From the NCBI GenBank assembly GCA_900550765.1, contig URTC01000156.1, forward strand, positions 1 through 5,066: a DNA stretch of 5,066 nucleotides. The letters are read 5' to 3'. Of this stretch, positions 1 through 3,762 are shown one piece after another. This stretch comes from an uncultured Clostridia bacterium (GTDB lineage: Bacteria; Bacillota; Clostridia; Christensenellales; QALW01). The notes under the pieces were generated by a model. It was not told where the DNA came from and searched no databases. It worked only from the letters and a program-made list of their open reading frames with translations. How positions within the stretch are numbered: position 1 is the first letter of the stretch; every line of letters begins with the position of its first letter. A program made the translations under genes and the position numbers.

Positions 1-149
1 AGTGGTTCTCTGATCGCACTTTCTGCCGCTTTAAAAGTTCCCTGCGCCATCAGGTTGCTTCCGCCGCCTCTTCCATTAAGAGCACCGTTCATTGCCTTGC
101 TTAAATAGCGCATATCTGCAAGACTGCTGCCTAAAGCATAACGCTTGTT
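1..149 (-). pseudogene. Alanyl-tRNA editing protein (DHHA1 domain), C-terminal fragment lacking its 5' part
   Basis: Read on the minus strand from about position 149 leftwards, one open frame gives a peptide containing RYALGSS, then ADMRYLSKAMNGAL, then NGRGGGSNLMAQGTF, and runs off the left edge. The Gly-rich GRGGG followed by MAQGTF is the hallmark of the DHHA1 domain that closes stand-alone alanyl-tRNA editing (AlaX-type) proteins, which hydrolyse Ser- or Gly-tRNA(Ala). The frame hits a stop (TAA, plus 183-185) just upstream. No other frame to the right continues the family, where several hundred residues of editing domain would be expected; instead the oppositely oriented kinase gene begins at 172. 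I therefore call it a 5'-truncated remnant. Its stop codon lies outside the window. The family assignment rests on motif recognition; the truncation is seen directly. Confidence 0.72.
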
Positions 150-167
150 TATTGCAAGCGGCGGAGG
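142..167 (+). promoter_or_regulatory. Hairpin abutting the kinase ribosome binding site
   Basis: CGCTTG (142-147) and CAAGCG (155-160) form a perfect 6-bp stem with a 7-base loop. It is followed at once by the GGAGG Shine-Dalgarno at 163-167, four bases before the ATG at 172. The strong GGAGG decides the start at 172 over an in-frame TTG at 145, which lies inside the hairpin. The hairpin could modulate initiation or could be a recombination scar, since it sits at the edge of the truncated editing-protein fragment. No convincing -35/-10 promoter was found upstream. Confidence 0.45.
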
Positions 168-171
168 CAAT

Positions 172-678
172 ATGAAAACACTTTATATCATCGGCGGCAC
201 GATGGGCATCGGAAAGACGATCGTGTGCCGGCAGCTGCAGAAAAAACTGAATAACTGCGTGTTTTTGGATGGCGACTGGTGCTGGGATATGCGGCCCTTT
301 ACCGTAACCGAGGAAACCAAGGCCATGGTGCTGGAAAATATTTGCCATTTGCTGAACAACTTTCTTGGGTGCAGCGCATACGAAAACATCCTGTTTTGCT
401 GGGTTTTACATGAACAAAGCATTTTAGATGATATCCTTTCGCGGCTAAACACAGATAACTGCCGGCTTCTGTGTATTTCCCTGCTCTGCAGTCCGGAGGC
501 ACTGACAGAACGCTTAAATAAAGATATCTCCGCCGGCCTGCGGCAGCCGGATGTTCTGCCCCGCAGCCTGGCACGTATCCCGCTCTACCAAAAACTGAAT
601 ACGATAAAAATCGATGTTTCATGGCTTTCCGCCGAAGAAGCGGCAGAGGAAATTCTGCATCTGCCTTTATCGAAATAA
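172..678 (+). CDS. Small P-loop nucleoside/nucleotide-type kinase (AAA/NMP-kinase-like), substrate unknown
   Basis: The product is 168 residues. It opens with a beta strand (MKTLYII) leading into a textbook Walker A loop, GGTMGIGKT at residues 8-16, so it binds ATP or GTP. LDGDW (residues 32-36) supplies acidic residues placed like the substrate/Mg site of NMP- and shikimate-type kinases. ENILFCWVLH (71-80) is a plausible core strand. The arginines at about 114, 124, 131 and 135 lie where a LID segment would be. Length and layout fit small cytosolic P-loop kinases often annotated only as AAA-family ATPase in Firmicutes. ATG 172 is chosen because GGAGG at 163-167 precedes it. It appears monocistronic: truncated minus-strand genes lie on both sides. 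Its composition is richer in GC than the regulator downstream. Phosphotransfer chemistry is a family inference; no substrate can be named. Confidence 0.82.
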   Translation: MKTLYIIGGTMGIGKTIVCRQLQKKLNNCVFLDGDWCWDMRPFTVTEETKAMVLENICHLLNNFLGCSAYENILFCWVLHEQSILDDILSRLNTDNCRLLCISLLCSPEALTERLNKDISAGLRQPDVLPRSLARIPLYQKLNTIKIDVSWLSAEEAAEEILHLPLSK

Positions 679-705
679 AAAGGCACGTCTATTAGGCAAC
701 GTCCC
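673..705 (-). terminator. Rho-independent terminator on the minus strand
   Basis: On the minus strand GGGACGT (705-699) and ACGTGCC (688-682) pair over 7 positions with one G:G mismatch around a 10-base loop. They are followed by TTTTTATTT (681-673). It overlaps the last codons and stop of the convergent kinase gene. It would end transcripts coming leftwards from the decayed Cys-rich frame at 754-1028. The plus-strand reading has no T tract here. Confidence 0.5.
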
Positions 706-810
706 ATAATGTAGAAAACAGTGTAACTCAGTAAAGTGGATTACATCGTTTTCTTATTTTTGAAAATTGTCAATACAATTTCCCTGCTCGTTACAGTTAC
801 AGTATGGGAC
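701..810. repeat. 110-bp block bounded by 13-bp imperfect inverted repeats, MITE-like
   Basis: GTCCCATAATGTA (701-713) is matched in inverse orientation at 798-810 (GTCCCATACTGTA on the minus strand), 12 of 13 identical. Inside are two further palindromes: a 14-bp stem (713-726 with 741-754) and a 7-bp stem (764-770 with 775-781). Small size plus terminal inverted repeats resembles a miniature inverted-repeat element. However, no flanking target-site duplication is visible, and the right half overlaps the decayed Cys-rich frame. It may instead be a transcription end region with chance symmetry. No known IS end is recognised. Confidence 0.35.
713..754 (-). terminator. Long hairpin directly after the stop of the Cys-rich frame
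   Basis: AGAAAACAGTGTAA (713-726) and TTACATCGTTTTCT (741-754) pair at 12 of 14 positions with a 14-base loop. On the minus strand the stem begins at the TAA stop of the Cys-rich frame (754-756), the usual place for a terminator. On the plus strand it is followed by the T-rich run TTATTTTT (754-761), so it could also stop read-through from the kinase gene. It may act in both directions. Confidence 0.4.
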
Positions 811-1028
811 TTCGCAATTTCCATTTCGTAAGTTATATTCTTCACTATAATGCGCCGGCTTCTCACCGTAGTGTCGTTTTGCTATTACCGTACAAACTTT
901 GTATCAATCATTTCCATGCAATGCACGAAAAGTTCACTCATACTGTTGTTTTTCCTCTCCCTAAAAAGCCGTTGCCTTTCGGAGGCTTCGCAGTCTTGGC
1001 AAAATATTTTTGTCAAGTTTTTATTTTT
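754..1028 (-). pseudogene. Decayed Cys-rich small gene(s), probable mobile-element debris
   Basis: Two minus-strand frames look protein-like but do not join. The downstream one (903-754, TGA to TAA) reads HYGEKPAHYSEEYNLRNG and then CEVPYCNCNEQGNCIDNFQK, with five cysteines in its last 25 residues and its stop directly against a hairpin. The upstream one (1028-885) reads FCQDCEASERQRLFRE and then MSELFVHCMEMIDTKFVR before two stops in a row. In a third frame, a peptide ending PPKGNGFLGRGKTTV stops at a TGA that overlaps the ATG of MSELF (positions 938-941), as in translationally coupled genes, with GGGAGAGG upstream of that ATG. A frameshift around 885-905 would join MSELF... to the Cys-rich tail. 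I do not recognise the family with certainty. Codon-like structure, the Cys motifs and the terminator position support a former gene. A plus-strand frame is also open across 804-1037; it reads as the antisense shadow. Confidence 0.45.
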
Positions 1029-1030
1029 TT
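995..1030 (+). terminator. AT-rich hairpin with T tract (possible terminator)
   Basis: CTTGGCAAAA (995-1004) and TTTTGTCAAG (1008-1017) form a 10-bp stem with one G-T wobble and a TAT loop. They are followed by TTTTTATTTTTTT (1018-1030). This has the shape of a plus-strand intrinsic terminator and would insulate the regulator promoter from upstream transcription. The stem is AT-rich, and it overlaps the upstream end of the decayed minus-strand frame, so the pairing may be partly coincidental. A second, weaker stem (GCCT 974-977 with AGGC 983-986, TTCGG loop) lies just upstream. Confidence 0.42.
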
Positions 1031-1053
1031 ATATTAAGCACTATTGCAAATTA

Positions 1054-1136
1054 GTTGTCCAATTTGACTGTATGATTTTTGATGTAAATTTTAACGCAAG
1101 GCAAAATTGATCACAAAAGTTGTCTTAAACGACTAC
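1054..1136. promoter_or_regulatory. Two copies of a candidate operator, AGTTGTC-N6-GACT
   Basis: GTTGTC-CAATTT-GACT starts at 1054 and GTTGTC-TTAAAC-GACT starts at 1119. Both are preceded by A, and they lie 65 bp apart in direct orientation. In each copy GTC and GAC form the inner arms of a short dyad. In the second copy the arms extend to GTTGTC/GACTAC (5 of 6 complementary). The second copy abuts the region where a -35 would lie for the promoter at 1157-1162. The placement suggests autoregulation by the XRE-like protein encoded immediately downstream, possibly also control of a leftward transcript. Repeat and positions are seen; the binding protein is inferred. Confidence 0.45.
1096..1124 (+). 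repeat. Left arm of an imperfect ~30-bp inverted repeat around the regulator module
   Basis: GCAAGGCAAAAT (1096-1107) followed by ATC, CA and TTGTC (to 1124) is matched on the minus strand at 2719-2690 by GCAAAGGCAAAAT followed by ATC, CA and TTGTC. By hand alignment about 23 of 31 columns match with small gaps. The first 12 bases match with one inserted base. The arm includes the first half of the second candidate operator. It could be an element end, a duplicated promoter region, or chance in AT-rich DNA. Confidence 0.3.
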
Positions 1137-1186
1137 ATAATTCAAAAGTATTGTGCTATAATATAAGAGAATTAAAATTATGGAGG
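1134..1186 (+). promoter_or_regulatory. Promoter (extended -10) and ribosome binding site of the XRE-like regulator
   Basis: TATAAT at 1157-1162 is a perfect -10, with TG at 1154-1155 making it an extended -10. The -35 position (about 1134-1139, TACATA, 17-bp spacer) is poor, as extended -10 promoters tolerate. GGAGG at 1182-1186 lies seven bases before the ATG at 1194. An earlier ATG at 1180 overlaps the Shine-Dalgarno and is followed by a stop after eight codons. The candidate operator at 1119-1136 would place a bound protein against the -35 region. Confidence 0.7.
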
Positions 1187-1193
1187 CACAGCT

Positions 1194-2282
1194 ATGGGAA
1201 ACTTGAAAAACAATCTTGACCATTATATGAAGTTAAAAGGAATTAAGATGTATAGTCACCTACTAGTTAATATTGCTCACGAATTAGGAATCAAAGGACA
1301 AGAAGCATATCAATTTGCGGATAGAGAAAAATCTAATTTTTCAAAAATGCTAAAAGGAGAAAGACCGCTTAAATATGAATTTATTGTTCCTTTAGAAAAA
1401 ATATTCGGTGTTTCTTTGGCTAGGTTATTAGACGAAGATGCGTACAAATTACCTGTAGAAAAAGATAATGTACCATTTAATAAAGGCTTTAGATATTACG
1501 CATATTTAGATGAGCCGAAATTATATAAAGAAGAATTCGACTTATTGCTTGCAAAGGATGGAAAATCTATTCTTACTCAAACCGATGAATTCGAGAAAAC
1601 CTTTCTTGATTACGTGGTTGAATATCGTTCGGTTAATGGTGTTAGATATCTCCACGATGAATATGGAATAAAATTAAAATGGGCTCACAATCAGTTTGAA
1701 TTTAAGAAAGACAAGGGCATAACGTGGATTCACTTTGAGAACTGTATTGAGTTTGCTCGTCTTGTTGCGAGTATGAATGATGTCAAACTATTCAACGATA
1801 TTTATGACTCCTACCATATGTTTTTTACCAACGGTCACTATGCTACAGAAGATTGTATTTTTTGCAAAAGTGAATATTTAGAAATAATACTAGATAATGA
1901 TAACTTGTTTCATTCAATATTTGAAAAAAGACCTTACGAACTTAAGTTAGGTAGTATTGGTAGAAGAAAAAAACAAATTGATTCTATTACATATCATTCG
2001 ATTAATCCTATAATCAACAACTGCTTAAGATATGCTTTGAATCATTTGGATAAATATAGGCATAGAGCAATAGATATATTAAAATTCGGAATTGAGTATA
2101 ATAGAGAAATAGCCAGTGAGATTGCTTTTAATGATTGTTATATTTGTAATGAACTTGGCGGATTAGAAGTTTTAGGAGATAAAGATTACTACGTTCTTAC
2201 TATTTTTGCTGATGCGGAAGTAAATGATGATGAAATAAAATCTTTAATGAATCAATTACCGAAATTCAATAAACGAAGATAA
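1194..2282 (+). CDS. XRE-like helix-turn-helix regulator with an unrecognised C-terminal domain
   Basis: The product is 362 residues. Residues about 1-80 resemble a divergent XRE/Cro-type DNA-binding domain: helical NLDHYMKLKGIKMY, then ADREKSNFSKMLKGERPLKY (42-61), where the S-x-x-S-K-x-L-x-G-E-R pattern matches the recognition-helix end of XRE proteins, then a closing helix LEKIFGVSLARLL (67-79). Residues 90-362 match no domain I can name. They are rich in aromatic and acidic residues and carry two Cys pairs, CIFC (221-224) and CYIC (315-318), which could bind metal or form disulfides. There is no membrane segment or signal peptide, so it should be cytosolic. The start is fixed by GGAGG and an extended -10. 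Its AT-rich codon use contrasts with the genes on both sides, consistent with transfer. It lies 121 bp upstream of a 58-residue acidic protein gene on the same strand, a likely functional partner. DNA binding is a fair inference; regulon and effector are unknown. Confidence 0.8.
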   Translation: MGNLKNNLDHYMKLKGIKMYSHLLVNIAHELGIKGQEAYQFADREKSNFSKMLKGERPLKYEFIVPLEKIFGVSLARLLDEDAYKLPVEKDNVPFNKGFRYYAYLDEPKLYKEEFDLLLAKDGKSILTQTDEFEKTFLDYVVEYRSVNGVRYLHDEYGIKLKWAHNQFEFKKDKGITWIHFENCIEFARLVASMNDVKLFNDIYDSYHMFFTNGHYATEDCIFCKSEYLEIILDNDNLFHSIFEKRPYELKLGSIGRRKKQIDSITYHSINPIINNCLRYALNHLDKYRHRAIDILKFGIEYNREIASEIAFNDCYICNELGGLEVLGDKDYYVLTIFADAEVNDDEIKSLMNQLPKFNKRR

Positions 2283-2354
2283 TACTGCGAATAAGAATAA
2301 CGGTATTTCATGCAAAATGAATATATTTGGATTAATAATCTTAATTTTAGTCGA

Positions 2355-2374
2355 GATACAATAAAAATTGTATC
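2355..2374. promoter_or_regulatory. Perfect 8-bp inverted repeat upstream of the small acidic gene
   Basis: GATACAAT (2355-2362) and ATTGTATC (2367-2374) are perfectly complementary around AAAA. The left arm contains TACAAT, one base from a consensus -10, without a good -35 at 17 bp. The repeat ends 29 bases before the ATG of the 58-residue gene. As DNA it would make a symmetric operator over a weak -10; as RNA, a short leader hairpin. It shares no sequence with the AGTTGTC motif upstream of the regulator. Confidence 0.45.
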
Positions 2375-2403
2375 CATAAACAATCAGAAAGGAATTTATA
2401 TTT

Positions 2404-2580
2404 ATGAGAAAAAATTTTTTTGATTACGATGACGGAGATTTTGCACATACCATTTCCGATAATATGGCAATAGACTCAGACGGTAATTTGCTAATGCGTA
2501 TGGGCAATAATATGGTAATAGATATGAAAACAGGTGATTTGCATCTTATTTCAGGGTGGATTGATGATGAAGATGACTAA
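2404..2580 (+). CDS. Small acidic protein (58 residues) with a repeated NM-x-I-D motif, function unknown
   Basis: An ATG at 2404 with AAAGGA at 2388-2393 (10-base spacing) opens a 58-codon frame ending at TAA 2578-2580. The protein starts MRKNFFDYDDGDFAH and ends WIDDEDD, giving a strong negative charge. Residues 19-29 (DNMAIDSDGNL) and 35-46 (NNMVIDMKTGDL) are two versions of one unit: N-M-[AV]-I-D, then a turn with D/T-G, then [ND]-L. This suggests a duplicated beta-hairpin or a DNA-mimic-like acidic surface. I do not recognise a named family. The regular repeat, usable Shine-Dalgarno, coding start free of early stops, and position behind the regulator argue that it is real. It may share the regulator's transcript or use its own weak promoter at 2357. 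Nothing indicates secretion; it could bind and modulate the regulator, which is speculation. Confidence 0.68.
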   Translation: MRKNFFDYDDGDFAHTISDNMAIDSDGNLLMRMGNNMVIDMKTGDLHLISGWIDDEDD

Positions 2581-2587
2581 ATTTGAC

Positions 2588-2612
2588 GGCGGCATGGCTT
2601 ATTCCTGCTGCC
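2588..2612. terminator. Hairpin after the small acidic gene
   Basis: GGCGGCA (2588-2594) pairs with TGCTGCC (2606-2612), seven pairs including one G-T, with an 11-base loop, eight bases after the stop codon. The following ATTTAACTT is only weakly T-rich, so an intrinsic terminator is possible but not strong. On the minus strand the same stem spans the stop codon of a 15-codon frame. Confidence 0.35.
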
Positions 2613-2646
2613 ATTTAACTTGTGCGTATAGGTTTTTCTTGTTCAC
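2599..2646 (-). CDS. Possible 15-codon minus-strand leader peptide frame
   Basis: On the minus strand AAAGGAAG (2663-2656) lies nine bases before a GTG (2646-2644) that opens a 15-codon frame, MNKKNLYAQVKWQQE, ending at TAA (2601-2599) within a hairpin. The strong Shine-Dalgarno at good spacing is the only support. A candidate promoter (TTGTCA at 2694-2689, TGCAAT at 2671-2666) would start transcripts at or inside the ribosome binding site, which argues against it. It could be an attenuation-type leader, a gene start cut off by rearrangement, or chance. Confidence 0.2.
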   Translation of the reverse strand: MNKKNLYAQVKWQQE

Positions 2647-2650
2647 AATA

Positions 2651-2691
2651 TCAATCTTCCTTTATATTGCAGCAATGAATTTTAAGATTGA
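2651..2691. repeat. Inverted repeat with nested stem (possible cruciform or RNA structure)
   Basis: TCAATCTT (2651-2658) and AAGATTGA (2684-2691) are perfectly complementary. At the tip of the enclosed segment ATTG (2666-2669) pairs with CAAT (2673-2676) around CAG. CACA (2644-2647) and TGTG (2696-2699) can add a third, outer stem. The right arm ends within TTGACA (2689-2694), a consensus -35 box, but no matching -10 follows at 17 bp. Confidence 0.35.
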
Positions 2692-2719
2692 CAAATGTGC
2701 GATTTTATTTTGCCTTTGC
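2690..2719 (-). repeat. Right arm of the imperfect ~30-bp inverted repeat
   Basis: This is the inverse partner of 1096-1124. Read on the minus strand, GCAAAGGCAAAAT is followed at short distance by ATC, CA and TTGTC in the same order as in the left arm. Beyond the arm the minus strand continues with AATTCATTG and then AATATAA, loosely like the AATTCA and TATAATATAA of the regulator promoter. The pair may therefore be a diverged inverted duplication of a promoter region rather than transposon ends. Confidence 0.3.
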
Positions 2720-2814
2720 AACGCCCATAAAGTTTTATTTCGATGTGTTTTTCAAATTACTTCCTTATGTAACCGTGACTTTTTAACGATCGCACCTTTT
2801 TTATATACATAACG

Positions 2815-3130
2815 TTAAATTTTTAGCGATTTCTCAAAAATCGTCTCAATTTCTCCATCAAAATACTGTTCCTGAAACTCTACCGCCTGTACTATTTCCG
2901 TCTTTGTAAAATTCATACCTTCCGGCGCAGCAATCAATTTATCCTTCCCATCATTTTTTCGGTGAACAACACCGATTATACGTGCTATATATTCCTATCT
3001 TTCTTACTCCCAACCGGTAAACAATCATTTCCTGCCCGCCACCGCTGAAAAGCTGAGGAATAAATCCGTAATGAATGGGATAAATAGGCCCAAAATATAC
3101 AGGATGCCGGCTTCCCAGCGGACGATCTAT
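2815..3130 (-). pseudogene. Inorganic pyrophosphatase (small clostridial type), 5'-truncated and frameshifted
   Basis: On the minus strand, one frame from 3130 reads DRPLGSRHPVYFGPIYPIHY then GFIPQLFSGGGQEMIVYRLG. From about 2995 a second frame continues EYIARIIGVVHRKNDGKDKL then IAAPEGMNFTKTEIVQAV and FQEQYFDGEIETIFEKSLKI to a TAA at 2815-2817. Together these follow the whole length of the roughly 110-120 residue pyrophosphatase-like proteins common in Firmicutes (family recalled, not searched). The first frame runs into a stop near 2955 and the second is closed by TAG at 2995-2997, so a net frame change occurred at about 2995-3001, apparently a small deletion. The N-terminal ten or so residues are missing: a stop lies at 3131-3133 and the intact grpB-type gene ends at 3138. 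Acidic residues expected in the D-G-x-E-x-D-x-Y loop appear as G and I, in keeping with decay. There is no usable start. It is non-functional as written unless the frame change is a sequencing error. Confidence 0.78.
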
Positions 3131-3137
3131 CTAATAT

Positions 3138-3689
3138 CTACTGTTTTTCCAAACAACCATCTGCCAGCGACCTATGCAGAATGCGCACAATAAAATCATG
3201 CTTTCCCTTTGTATACGCTTCCCGGCTGATCGATGCCGCGGCGAGAGACAGCTTCAGCGCTTCATATGCGCGGGCGGCTTCGATATTTTCATTTAAATAA
3301 TCCCGGAAAAAAAGGTAATTCCGCCATGGCACGCTGTCGGCTAAAACAACGTGAATAAAATGCGTCTGCTGCTGCCCCGTCCCTTCATAATAGCTGCCGC
3401 AGGCAAAAAGCAGCTGTTCTTCCGGCCCAGACCCCGGGCGATAATAAAAACCGGCTTTCTTCAAAGCTTCCTCTTTTGCCAAAACAGCTGAAAAATCATC
3501 CGTGGCCACGGCAATATCGAGAATGGGCTTGGCTTGAATGGAAAAAACAGCCGTACTGCCCACATGCTCAATCGCCCGGGCGCTTTCTCCCAAAACATCC
3601 CGCAGTACCAAAATAGTACGCTGTGCTTCTGTTTCCCATTCCTTTTGATGCGCGCACAGCCGTACCGTGCCGCGCTTTAACCCAATCAT
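3138..3689 (-). CDS. GrpB-family protein (UPF0157, nucleotidyltransferase-like fold)
   Basis: The product is 183 residues, close to the family's usual 165-185. The diagnostic core is IEHVGSTAVFSIQAKPILDI (residues 40-59), with the E-H-x-G-S-T and K-P-I-x-D motifs of the nucleotidyltransferase-superfamily fold. Then come HFIHVV (110-115), the W-R-x-Y-L-x-F-R-D-Y-L stretch (122-132) and Y-x-K-x-K-x-x-F-I near the C-terminus (159-167), all typical of GrpB proteins. Biochemical function of the family is poorly defined; members are often annotated as glutamate-rich or dephospho-CoA-kinase-associated. In the loop after GST, most members have V-P-G, here V-F-S, which may or may not matter. GGAGG at 3697-3701 lies seven bases before the ATG. 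It follows the rhamnosidase gene by 73 bp on the same strand with no visible terminator or promoter between, so co-transcription is likely. Its stop is only 7 bases from the pyrophosphatase remnant. Confidence 0.88.
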   Translation of the reverse strand: MIGLKRGTVRLCAHQKEWETEAQRTILVLRDVLGESARAIEHVGSTAVFSIQAKPILDIAVATDDFSAVLAKEEALKKAGFYYRPGSGPEEQLLFACGSYYEGTGQQQTHFIHVVLADSVPWRNYLFFRDYLNENIEAARAYEALKLSLAAASISREAYTKGKHDFIVRILHRSLADGCLEKQ

Positions 3690-3762
3690 ATTTTTACCTC
3701 CAAATATTTTGTAAATACCCGTCCCGTATCTCCGCTCGCTTTAAAAATAACAAACCAAGTTC

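Larger units (their letters stand above)
2581..2814. other. Intergenic AT-rich region without a convincing gene, several inverted repeats
   Basis: A plus-strand frame is open through most of this stretch but has no plausible start signal, begins out of frame inside the small acidic gene, and looks like low-complexity Cys/Phe-rich noise. The minus-strand frames hold only short peptides. What stands out is structure: the hairpin at 2588-2612, an 8-bp perfect inverted repeat at 2651-2691, GTGCGAT (2697-2703) matched inversely by ATCGCAC (2789-2795) with a following CTTTTTT, and the inverse counterpart of the regulator's promoter-region repeat (2690-2719). It probably contains the right boundary of the AT-rich insert. 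Confidence 0.5.

Noticed and set aside
145..171. Upstream TTG (145) as the kinase start
   Set aside because: It lies inside a hairpin with no Shine-Dalgarno upstream, and the added residues precede the natural first beta strand; ATG 172 has GGAGG at 163-167.
76..622. Minus-strand frames opposite the kinase gene (76-348, 183-452, 299-622)
   Set aside because: They lack ribosome binding sites and recognisable motifs and lie opposite a gene with a clear Walker A motif and GGAGG.
804..1110. Two overlapping plus-strand open frames (804-1037 and 850-1110)
   Set aside because: No Shine-Dalgarno at either start. The peptides are Phe/Leu/Cys-rich without domain pattern, and the minus strand in the same place reads as better protein sequence, so these are taken as antisense shadows.
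2310..2423. 37-codon plus-strand frame between regulator and small gene (MQNEYIWINNLNFS...)
   Set aside because: No Shine-Dalgarno before the ATG, AT-driven amino acid content, and it runs out of frame over the start of the better-supported 58-residue gene.
2534..2812. 92-codon plus-strand open frame
   Set aside because: It starts inside the 58-residue gene in another frame, has no ribosome binding site, and encodes a Cys/Phe-rich low-information peptide over a stretch full of inverted repeats.
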